From Hexactinellida sp. DTS-2022 (Eukaryota > Porifera > Hexactinellida): 64,000 nt of DNA. Below, one piece after another: positions 55,501 through 64,000 of this stretch. The position numbers and the translations under genes were made by a program. The notes below the pieces were generated by a model. That model searched no databases and had not been told where the DNA came from. It saw only the letters and a list, made by a program, of their open reading frames with translations. The stretch covers positions 2,842,501-2,906,500 of the forward strand of contig JAPNXP010000001.1 in NCBI GenBank assembly GCA_028753945.1, read 5' to 3'. Numbering within the stretch: the stretch's first letter is position 1; each line of letters begins with the position of its first letter.

Positions 55501-55802
55501 AATTTCGTAATATGGTAAGTTTCTTATACCTTAGACAGCAAGATTGTACAGATTCTTCATGTACATTTCAAACCAAACAACTGAACTTTGTAGATGATTC
55601 CGACAATCAAAAAGTATTATGTTTTAAGTGTTATCAGGGTATATTGAAGGCTAAATGTAAGCCTTATTCAGTTTTGAAACAACTCAATGGCTTAAACATG
55701 ATTATTTCAGGAATGGAAAGCTCTTCCCAATTTACTTTTTCGTTAGAATCTCTACTGGATTTTTCGAGTTACGACACAGTGTCTCTACATGCTCTATTTT
55801 AG
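52543..55802 (+). CDS. POLA1: DNA polymerase alpha catalytic subunit, last exon
   Basis: One uninterrupted exon of 1086 codons after acceptor TTATTTCTCTAG, opening with ...ASFYWLDAWEADNRF and reaching the stop at 55802. Numbering from the Met codon at 52695: inactive exonuclease-like region with IDPDFILGHD (275-284), pre-palm SRTLLGGRAERNDFLLLHAF (420-439), motif A DFNSLYPS (496-503), motif B KALKLTANSIYG (573-584), motif C YGDTDS (627-632) and KKYAAL (680-685). A zinc module follows with C896-x2-C899 and C917-x2-C920, then one with C951-x4-C956 and C976-x2-C979. The latter corresponds to the module that contacts the B subunit in other alphas. Motif order and SLIQEYNICF after motif A separate it from delta, epsilon and zeta. 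Catalytic Asp residues are intact. Loops are shorter than in vertebrate POLA1, so it is a diverged but apparently functional primase-associated replicase. Confidence 0.95.
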
Positions 55803-56775
55803 GATCATCCTCATATATATTTATGCTCTTTATTGACAGCCCAAATATCATTTAACTGTCATCCTATCAATTTACTTTATTTGTTTTTATTTCGTTTACT
55901 CTTAATTGTTTATATATATGTAAGGTTTACTTATGTGCAAAACTAATCGTTTCTTTACATAATTGACAATTCTGTTCATGAAGTTTGGCTTAACTTGCAT
56001 TAAGATTAATATATTATCTGACAATACTAACTAATCGACTAGCGATGAGCCAAGCCCACAAAATTTGTATATCGGTACCAGGGGTTTATCTAGGATTTTC
56101 TTGACCGGAACTTTTTTTAGACAAGTTGAATTTTTTCGCCTTCTAAAGATGTCAGCCATAATACGAAATTGGTATTACTCATTGATGAGGCATAATTTGT
56201 CGGAGATATATTATGTACGATTTATCCAGAATTTCTAATGCCGAAATATCCTTTCAGAGACCTGGCACTAAACTAGGTGCAAACCCGGCACCTAAATGGA
56301 ATCACAAAGTAAGCACTATTTCACCTCAACTGATGTCTGATTGACACCTAAAAATGTCGGCCAGGCACCTCCATAAACCCCTTATCGGTATCACTTATTG
56401 GTCCAATTTGACATAGTATATTAATTTCTGACTGGAGTAACTTAATTTGTTTTTCACACGTAATAGATACCTTTCATAAACCCGTTGCGAAGAAAATCTA
56501 AATTTCTGCTTTACAATCCCTCCGCCAACTCATCTATGTGTAGCTGGTGCTCTTTGGAACTCGGGAAGGACCGTTCTTATTGTTAAGTTGTTGGCTAAGA
56601 GCGACTCCACAGTCCGTGTTTGGTACCCGCAGATTGCTAGAAAATATATTTCGCTGATGTACAGCACAATAGATGCTTCTGGTAAGGTCAAGGTTGGCTG
56701 AGGTTACGTTTAGACGATGTTCATGTTCGGGACGTACTTTTGCACCAGACAGCTGCGTTGTACGTATGTTTAAAA
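55803..56775. other. 3' flank of POLA1, no gene recognised
   Basis: No canonical AATAAA within the first 250 bases. The stretch 56080-56390 has inverted CACCTA/TAGGTGC motifs (AGGGGTTTATCTAGG ... CCATAAACCCCTTATCG) suggesting another small TIR repeat. Confidence 0.4.
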
Positions 56776-56868
56776 AGTACGAGCCCTTCGGTCTCGGTCG
56801 CTTTGCGACGGATTGGTGCTACGCACCTAAAGTTAACGGCCGCTGTGCGGCCTTACTCCTCACTACAC
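56776..56868 (-). repeat. Helitron-like repeat, terminal fragment
   Basis: GAGCCCTTCGGTCTCGGTCG, then TTAACGGCCGCTGTGCGGCC and CTTACTCCTCAC, nearly identical to about 10849-10935 and the reverse of about 16645-16727. A 126-codon ORF through it is a by-product. Confidence 0.6.
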
Positions 56869-57489
56869 CAATTGGGGGTCTGTTTACTTTGGTATATTTG
56901 AATAGAGGACTTTTTCAGAGCGTGTACTATTTTCATGCAACATGTTGCAACGGAATTGCAAAATATTGCATGTATGATGGCTTAAGTATATCTATATACT
57001 TTGTGGAACATATTCATAAACGATTAATGAGAAGTAACTGCCACTTAAATTGAAAGTGAGAGTAATTAATGATTTATTAATAAATTGAATTGCAACAGGG
57101 AAACATACAATTAATTAAGCAAATAAGTTATAATATAATTGATAAATTGGTAAATAACATATAATAATCAGGAGGAGGCTTTCTGAAATGCTGGTCTTGC
57201 TTGGTTATGCTATATAGAAATTTACATAATAATTGTTTGGTTATTATTATAATGAACAATAAATTGAATGTTAAACTTACTTGAAACATTATATGCGACA
57301 GTCAATTTCAAATTCGTGATTTGAGTATTACCCTAAATGTTAAAATTCACATAAAAATTACGATAATGCATAATATGCAAAGAACCATACCTGTAGAATG
57401 TCATTTAAAATCTGAATTTTTTTAAATTGGAGTGCAGTTTCAGCTGCCCCCCTCTTTTGCCCGCCTCTCTTCCCCCTTTTTCTACCGTT

Positions 57490-57570
57490 TGGCTTTCGGT
57501 CCTTTGGGTTTGTGTCCTTTGGGTTTGTGTCCTTTGGGTTTGTGTCCTTTGGGTTTGTGTCCTTTGGGTT
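57490..57570. repeat. 15-bp minisatellite CCTTTGGGTTTGTGT x ~5
   Basis: Four to five near-perfect 15-bp units. On the reverse strand they encode a TNPKD repeat inside a 74-codon frame with no other support. Confidence 0.9.
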
Positions 57571-57705
57571 TTCCTCATCCATGTATATGAAAAATAAATA
57601 AAAATTGTTAAGTTAATAACACATTAATCAAGGTATTTATATTAATTTGAAGTTTAACAGTCTAGTAGGAAAATATTTGGCGCTAAAAGCATCAAGATTC
57701 TCTAA

Positions 57706-59508
57706 TCGAAAATACCAAAGTTAACAGAACTAATTTATCTGAAGAAATAATGTCTAGAGTATGAATTAATTAATTAATGACTAATCACTGGTACCAGAAG
57801 TTCTTGATCATTCTCCAATCTTAAATACCAAAGTTATCAGAACTAATTAATAATCTATCTGCCTCTTAAGAGTCACGTTACCAAATCTTTGTGCACATTG
57901 AATTTGAAGCAAACCTGAAATAAATCCCACATTACACGATGCAACAGTTGCATTACTATATTGTCATGTTGCTGTTCAATATTCATGAATTTGATGGGTT
58001 AAATCGAAACATATTGCACCGTGTATAGTGGGCTTAAGCGCAACCTGTTTTGCACCGGAAAAAAAGCCACATGATGTTTGTACCATCCTATTGTAGCCAG
58101 CGAGTGTTTGTTTCACAACAGTCGCAATGTACGTACATATTTCACGTTTTTATTTTGTAAATTGAGTACATACCAAGGCAATAAATGTAAATCATTAAAG
58201 GCTTCCCTTTCTATATCTGGTATTTTTGCAACTATCAAAGTCCAGAAATAAAATTATATAGCCTGGATATAGGAAATAAATTATTAGATGCACAGTATAA
58301 TAACAGAGTCGATTCATTTCTATATAATCAGTAATTCTATAATGTACAATAGTGGTTGTTATAAATTGGGTACAAAATTTTGCATAATTAATTGAGACCC
58401 TAGGAATTTATACAACTCAATATATTGCAATGCAATCTGTACTATTGAGATCCAACTCGGCTACTATTTAGTAAATCGTCAGCTCCTGTGTGAATTTCAA
58501 AAGTCAGATATGCATCGTGAGATTGAATTCAGTAACATCTTGGTATTATGTATTCTGTTTCTAGATGATACGCCTTTCTTTAGGGTATTTAGGAGACCTA
58601 ATGGGAAATAAATTTAAACCATGTTACTGTATGTATACCAAAAGTTAACAGAACTAATTTATTTGAACAAATAATGTCTAAAGTATAAATTATTATATTA
58701 CTGGTACTACCAGAAGTTCTAGAACATTCTCTAATCTTAAATACCAAAGTTAACAGAACTAATTAATCTTAAGAAATAATGTCTAAAGTATTAATTAACT
58801 GATATAGAACATTCTCTAATCTTAAATACCAAAGTTAACAGAACTAATTAATCTTAAGAAATAATGTCTAAAGTATTAATTAACTGATATAGAACATTCT
58901 CTAATCTTAAATACCAAAGTTAACAGAACTAATTAATCTTAAGAAATAATGTCTAAAGTATTAATTAACTGATATAAAACATTCTCTAATATTAAATACC
59001 AAAGTTAACAGAACTAATTAATCTTAAGAAATAATCTCTCAATGTAGGAATTTATTAATTAATGACTAATCACTGGTACCAGAAGTTCTAGAACATTCTC
59101 TAATCTTAAATACCAAAGTTAACAGAACTAATTAATCTTAAGAAATAATGTCTAAAGTATTAATTAACTGATATAGAACATTCTCTAATCTTAAATACCA
59201 AAGTTAACAGAACTAATTAATCTTAAGAAATAATGTCTAAAGTATTAATTAACTGATATAGAACATTCTCTAATCTTAAATACCAAAGTTAACAGAACTA
59301 ATTAATCTTAAGAAATAATGTCTAAAGTATTAATTAACTGATATAAAACATTCTCTAATATTAAATACCAAAGTTAACAGAACTAATTAATCTTAAGAAA
59401 TAATCTCTCAATGTAGGAATTTATTAATTAATGACTAATCACTGGTACCAGAATTCTAGATCATTCTCCAATCTTAAATACCAAAGTTAACAGAGCAAAT
59501 TATTCCCA
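57706..59508. repeat. 85/114-bp satellite with 369-bp higher-order unit
   Basis: The monomer runs ATACCAAAGTTAACAGAACT ... GAACATTCTCTAATCTTAA. In the dense block monomer starts are at 58741, 58826, 58911, 58996, 59110, 59195, 59280, 59365 and 59478. That is three 85-bp units and one 114-bp unit (the long unit carries CTAATCACTGGTACCAGAA), repeated twice as a 369-bp higher-order repeat. Isolated older monomers lie at about 57706-57850 and 58637. The interval 57860-58630 is plain AT-rich DNA. Confidence 0.93.
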
Positions 59509-59530
59509 AATCCCAACTATTCTGTTAGTT

Positions 59531-60020
59531 TAGTTGATTTAAATGGTGAAGTTACTAATCTATAACAACGTTTAAAATAGTGAAACTAAATATCTCTACA
59601 TTCTCACCATTAATATGTCTTCAAATCTATTCCAATGAGTAGCATTATGAATCATTGATCATGATTGGTCATCTCTTGATCCCAATTAATAGATGTCCAA
59701 TTAAAGTATTGTTGATTGTCTTGGAAATTATAAGGAATTAATATCTGAAGTATTAATTAACAATACATATTCTGAAAGTTTAGTTGATTTAAATGGTGAA
59801 GTTACTAATCTATAACAACGTTTAAAATAGTGAAACTAAATATCTCTACATTCTCACCATTAATATGTCTTCAAATCTATTCCAATGAGTAGCATTATGA
59901 ATCATTGATCATGATTGGTCATCTCTTGATCCCAATTAATAGATGTCCAATTAAAGTATTGTTGATTGTCTTGGAAATTATAAGGAATTAATATCTGAAG
60001 TATTAATTAACAATACATAT
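59531..60020. repeat. 250-bp tandem duplication
   Basis: Two adjacent 250-bp copies (starting TAGTTGATTTAAATGGTGAA at 59531 and 59781) appear identical by eye. The unit ends TTAATTAACAATACATAT. Between this and the Helitron coding end (60021-60565) there is no gene; GGCGCCACAATCA is repeated at about 60218 and 60351, and ATGATAGTGTGTACTATCAT can form an 8-bp hairpin (about 60231). Confidence 0.9.
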
Positions 60021-60565
60021 AAAAGTATATACTCACCAAATAAAATTCCAAGAAACCTCCACTCATTGAGAAAATAGTAGATGAAAGATATTTTCAAAAA
60101 TAGTAGATGATAGACGTACACATGTGTTTAGTATTCAATATGGTTAATTGCGTGTCAATTTAAGCTCGATAATTTTTTGTCAATTTTAAACAAAGTAGCT
60201 TAAAATAGAATCATAAGGCGCCACAATCATCATGATAGTGTGTACTATCATTATGAAGGTGTCAGCACTGGGAGCCAGAAATAGGAAGTCATGTTAGCAC
60301 TACTTCAGTAGTACGGTCAGTCATTCTTACCTAAAACGTCTCACCTGAGGCGCCACAATCAGACAATATCTGAAAGCGTCGCACAGCAAGATTCCTTAGA
60401 GCTACCGGATTGAAAAAAATGATGAGTATCAAAAGATATTAGAAGTATTTTCTTAGATTGAAAGAATGAACTCATCTTATGAACTCATATAGAAGGGCGC
60501 TAGTTCTGCCTTAGAGAGCCTGAACTGTAAGCAGCCGACGTAATATTTATCATTGCGATGAAACA

Positions 60566-63500
60566 TTACTGAGCAAAAAAGAAGGAATCAAAATGTTCAT
60601 TTCCTTCTAGACGGCTGCTAAGTCTATGATGTAAAATACTGACTTTCTGTGCATTAAAAATCGGATCACATTCAATAGGAGTGTCTAACTTATTGTGTAA
60701 ATAGTTAGGGAGAATGTTCCAATACATTGAGTTGACATGAGTACAGTCAACTGATAATATGTCAATTCCAGCCAAGGCGGCTAACATATTAAGTTCAACA
60801 TTTGTACCCCAAGCATTGGGTGCAGAAATAGCGTTAATATGTTCATGCAATTCCTGCTCACTGTGTATGCCAGATGTGCGCATAACATTGTAGTGATGGT
60901 GGGTACTGGTAATGAATGTATTAATTAGATTGTTCTTTAATATCTCGAAAAAAATTTCAGTGCCAAATATTATATGAGATAGAGTACGGTACAAACAGTT
61001 ACCATCTGGTTGAACATTATACACTGAAACATTCTGACCAAAATATGTTGTCAGTTGTGCTTTAAGTGAGGTGTAATAATTGCTTACTGCACCTCGAGTC
61101 TCACGAATAGGTAAAATTAGTATCTCGTGTAATCCAATACAATGCGCAATCTTCTGCCGCATTGGGATAGTAAGATTATTGACCGTACCATTGAGAAAAG
61201 ACTCTGACAAATCGAATGGATCTCGAATTATTGCATCAAATATACATTCACGATCTGATAATGGTGATACAGTGTATTCAGCTATAACCATTTTGTCTAT
61301 AACTTCCAATGGGCTAATAGTACTGTCATTAAACTCAAAAAGTTTCATGATTTTTCCTTTGCCATCAGATATATTTGGGACAGACTCTCTCTTTGCAGGA
61401 GCAATAGCCTCAGGCAAAGGAGTCATTGTCAATTGGGAACTTGGGAATGTTTCATTCAATAGAGAACATATTTCATCTATGTCTTCTATGGGCTCAATTT
61501 GAGAAGAGGATTTAAAAACTTCCCTATAGACTACATTTCTAATCCAAACTTCCCCAGATTTTGATTTGTCAGTTCCACATACCATTATTTTGAGTCCCAA
61601 TGGATTTTTAACTCTACTCAATGCAACATAGAGTTGGCCATGACTAAAAATGGCTTCAGGGGATGGCAGATATAGACCAACGGTATCCAAACTCTGACCT
61701 TGCCCTTTGTTAATTGTGATACAATAGGCTAAGCGGATTGGAAACTGCCTCCTTCTGAGAATAAATGGAAGTTCAGACTCAGAAGAAGTCAATATAATTC
61801 GTGGTATAAACACTCGCTTATGCTTGTTTGTACCAGTTGCGATCTCTGCGTCAATTACTCGGTTTGAGAATGCTCTAATAATCAACCGAGTACCATTACA
61901 AAGACCCTCATCGGGATCAAGGTTACGCAATAGAATTACAGTCGCAAACAATTTCAAGAATAGCCGATGAGGAGGCATACCGTTAGGAGTGATGGAATTT
62001 AAAAACTCATTTGGAAAATTTACTGCAGCAGAACCTTCTACAGAATCTGCGCTCAACAGAGTTGTACCATCACCAGGAAGCTGATGAATTACGTAATCGT
62101 TTATTAAATCAGCTGTATCATTTTTAGGACACAGAATAATTTTTTGACTTACATAATCACGATCAGCATAATTTACATTTATATCACCATATACTGAAGT
62201 AACCAAGTCTGTAATGGAATCACCTGGTACTACAAATCTGTTATCTATGTGAATCATTTGATTGTCATCCTCAGGTTCAGTACCTTCTCCCACTCTCAAT
62301 AAAAAGTTGGAAAATTTACTGACCTCGAGGGCATCTTGTGACAATAATGTTTGGAGGCGCATATTTATAGTTAGCTTCATTACTTTAACATAACGCCAGA
62401 GATATGACCTGTTCAGACAGGAAGAGACCACTTCGGCTCTCGACCCATGCTTAACCACAGGGGGTATCTGACGGAAGTCGCCTCCAAAAACCATAACTTT
62501 TCCACCAAAGGGGAGATCACAGGAACATATATCCCTCAAACTGCGATCAACACACTCAGCTACATGCTTATTTGACATGCACGCTTCATCCCATACCAAA
62601 AGTTTTGTACGCTTAATTAGCTGTGCCAAAGCACTCTGTTTCGAAATGTTACATACAGATAACTCATTGATATCAATGGGAACTTTCAACCTAGAGTGGA
62701 CAGTCCGCCCTCCTGCGAGGAGGAGAGCGGCTATGCCACTGCTAGCTAACCCAAGGGCAATTTGACTCTTCGAGCGAACTTGAGCCAAAAGTATATTATA
62801 AAGGAATGTCTTCCCTGTGCCCCCGGGACCATCTACAAAGAATATTTTGGGATACTGCTCAGGATCATTTACCGCTGCTATTATAGAGGTAAATACACTA
62901 AGCTGATCAGAATTAAGAGAAGGAACATCATGAACAACTATTGCTAGCTGCTCATCAACGTTATAATCTAATTCTCTCTGAATTAGAAGAGCCTCCTCGT
63001 ATGGACTTCTGGTGTGAATGGGTATTGGCATCCCAGGGAAATCTGCTAGAGATTTACCCTGGTTTTGCAAACGCTTATCAATATCCACTAATACAGCATT
63101 AAGTATGTGCTCATCGACCTCAATATCGGGCACAGATTTTCTAGCACGATGCAGAAAGTCATCAGAAAATGCAAATTTATACTTTTCCCAAAGTGCCGCA
63201 GGATTACATGGTTCGTTATAGAGTAGAATGGTAACGAATAGATGACGTAACTGTGGAGGCATATGCCACGAAGCAGCCATATCCAAACACATATCATATT
63301 CGCTATCATCTTCCAGCAATCCGCGGTGGCATGCGGCCTCCTTGAAGGTACCACAAACAGTTCCGTCAGGAAGAGTACGAATAGCCTCAAAGCTGGTACA
63401 GCCAGTGACGTGATTCAACAGAATTCTCAAGTAGAATCGCTCTCCCTCAGTTGGATGAGCAGAAAACACTCGACCAACCATCTTACCGTGTCCCTTAACT

Positions 63501-64000
63501 CGCGGCTTCCATTCTCGCTTAGTTTTATCCCATACAAAATATTCAGGAAAATCTAAGTAAGAGATTGGCAGAGCAGATGGAAATTTTTGGTTAGCTAGAA
63601 ACCATCCTGTTAAAGTGGAATTTTTTTCTACACTTAACACATCCTCAATATCAGCGTCATCTCGAAAAACGACAGATTGCTGATTTTCAAGATGAAGAGC
63701 TAACCTCATCACATGTGGCAGATTAGCATGGAGATCGTAAGAAAATATTCTATAGCAAGCCTCACATGCAGATATATACCGAGCTTCCACATAATTAGAT
63801 ACTTCGTCTACCTTCCGGGGTTTATCCGTGTGATCACCCGACTGGAACTCGATAATGGCTCGGTCATGGCCTTTATAGACATACTTATAGAGGTACTTAA
63901 CTGCTCTAACTGTGCTGCAAATTTCAACGTTAATGTGAGCATTATACTTTAACAAAAGGTATGGGTTATATGGTACAACCCAACGATTGTCAAGCTTCAT
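60566..64000 (-). CDS. Helitron RepHel: Pif1-like helicase with C-terminal OTU protease domain (5' part beyond window)
   Basis: An uninterrupted 1144-codon frame reading off the right edge; the Met at the edge is probably internal. Numbering from the edge: end of the Rep nuclease domain with the two-Tyr motif in VKYLYKYVYKGHDRA (Tyr36/Tyr40), linker region, then a superfamily-1 Pif1-type helicase. The helicase shows Walker A GPGGTGKT (391-398), Walker B WDEA (470-473), GGDFRQIPP (506-514), TINKGQGQSL (762-771) and YVALSRVK (791-798). The C-terminus is an OTU-type cysteine protease domain: DGNC with C1002, and EHFDSF with H1136. Helitrons use the Rep domain to nick and rejoin DNA and the helicase to unwind it during rolling-circle transposition. 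The OTU role is unknown. All visible key residues are intact. The HUH motif lies outside the window, so activity cannot be judged. Confidence 0.93.
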   Translation of the reverse strand: MKLDNRWVVPYNPYLLLKYNAHINVEICSTVRAVKYLYKYVYKGHDRAIIEFQSGDHTDKPRKVDEVSNYVEARYISACEACYRIFSYDLHANLPHVMRLALHLENQQSVVFRDDADIEDVLSVEKNSTLTGWFLANQKFPSALPISYLDFPEYFVWDKTKREWKPRVKGHGKMVGRVFSAHPTEGERFYLRILLNHVTGCTSFEAIRTLPDGTVCGTFKEAACHRGLLEDDSEYDMCLDMAASWHMPPQLRHLFVTILLYNEPCNPAALWEKYKFAFSDDFLHRARKSVPDIEVDEHILNAVLVDIDKRLQNQGKSLADFPGMPIPIHTRSPYEEALLIQRELDYNVDEQLAIVVHDVPSLNSDQLSVFTSIIAAVNDPEQYPKIFFVDGPGGTGKTFLYNILLAQVRSKSQIALGLASSGIAALLLAGGRTVHSRLKVPIDINELSVCNISKQSALAQLIKRTKLLVWDEACMSNKHVAECVDRSLRDICSCDLPFGGKVMVFGGDFRQIPPVVKHGSRAEVVSSCLNRSYLWRYVKVMKLTINMRLQTLLSQDALEVSKFSNFLLRVGEGTEPEDDNQMIHIDNRFVVPGDSITDLVTSVYGDINVNYADRDYVSQKIILCPKNDTADLINDYVIHQLPGDGTTLLSADSVEGSAAVNFPNEFLNSITPNGMPPHRLFLKLFATVILLRNLDPDEGLCNGTRLIIRAFSNRVIDAEIATGTNKHKRVFIPRIILTSSESELPFILRRRQFPIRLAYCITINKGQGQSLDTVGLYLPSPEAIFSHGQLYVALSRVKNPLGLKIMVCGTDKSKSGEVWIRNVVYREVFKSSSQIEPIEDIDEICSLLNETFPSSQLTMTPLPEAIAPAKRESVPNISDGKGKIMKLFEFNDSTISPLEVIDKMVIAEYTVSPLSDRECIFDAIIRDPFDLSESFLNGTVNNLTIPMRQKIAHCIGLHEILILPIRETRGAVSNYYTSLKAQLTTYFGQNVSVYNVQPDGNCLYRTLSHIIFGTEIFFEILKNNLINTFITSTHHHYNVMRTSGIHSEQELHEHINAISAPNAWGTNVELNMLAALAGIDILSVDCTHVNSMYWNILPNYLHNKLDTPIECDPIFNAQKVSILHHRLSSRLEGNEHFDSFFFAQ

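Noticed and set aside
52695-55802. Family B polymerase of a Polinton/Maverick or a virus
   Set aside because: The motif-A context (DFNSLYPSLIQEYNICF), inactive exonuclease region and two C-terminal Cys modules are those of cellular POLA1. There is also a phase-matched upstream exon and no integrase, capsid or TIR.
52543-55802. Processed retrocopy of POLA1
   Set aside because: A real intron with matching phase and good splice sites precedes it and no poly-A tract follows.
56673-57053. 126-codon ORF with Cys residues
   Set aside because: It runs through the dispersed GAGCCCTTCGG repeat; no motif or splice context.
57358-57582. TNPKD-repeat protein
   Set aside because: Produced by a 15-bp minisatellite; no other evidence of coding.
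58741-59478. CRISPR-like array
   Set aside because: Repeats are contiguous 85/114-bp monomers with no unique spacers, in a eukaryotic genome.
61080-63952. Several + strand ORFs
   Set aside because: Shadows of the reverse-strand Helitron gene.

Overview
This is animal (probably invertebrate) nuclear DNA, not prokaryotic. It is AT-rich, has long gene-poor stretches, an intron-containing replication gene, a long (AC)n microsatellite, and a dense load of DNA transposons and Helitrons. I saw no reverse transcriptase, LTR or integrase core, so in this window mobile DNA is class II plus Helitron. I cannot name the species.

Host gene: the only convincing host gene is the DNA polymerase alpha catalytic subunit (POLA1-like), on the + strand. 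One exon ends at 46068. A 6.5-kb intron (46069-52542) is packed with nested transposons. The last exon (52543-55802) carries all polymerase motifs and two C-terminal zinc modules. The splice phases agree across the intron. Exons 5' of about 45674 were not found.

Autonomous-type transposon coding remnants: (1) two RAG1/Transib-like DDE transposase pseudogenes (3842-5288 and 33130-35325), which between them show all three catalytic regions; (2) three MULE transposase remnants (1-298, 6444-7794, 14893-16292), the last inside a recognisable TIR element; (3) three P-element/THAP9-like remnants (25791-27243, 27758-28362, 44459-45572), the last ending just upstream of the POLA1 exon; (4) a hAT element keeping a BED finger (11488-12364); (5) a decayed Helitron (35532-39172) and an apparently intact Helitron Pif1-helicase/OTU polyprotein (60566-64000, running off the right edge).

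Non-autonomous elements: at least sixteen hAT-type elements can be delimited by terminal inverted repeats and 8-bp target duplications, most with a private short motif repeated under the TIR. Eight pogo/Tigger-type MITEs (CAGT..ACTG ends, TA target) carry different TIRs. Several are nested; 14518-17373 shows hAT, then MULE, then a Helitron-like repeat, one inside another. Other repeats are an 841-bp tandem unit with a hairpin, an 85/114-bp satellite with a 369-bp higher-order period, and a recent 250-bp tandem duplication.

Layout: 0-17 kb transposon mosaic; 17-25 kb microsatellite, pogo MITEs and tandem unit; 25-29 kb P-like remnants; 29-31.7 kb empty AT-rich DNA; 31.7-35.3 kb repeats and RAG1-like copy B; 35.5-39.2 kb dead Helitron; 39.4-45.6 kb nested MITEs, a Charlie-type hAT and a P-like remnant; 45.7-55.8 kb POLA1; 56-60 kb satellites; 60.6-64 kb Helitron.
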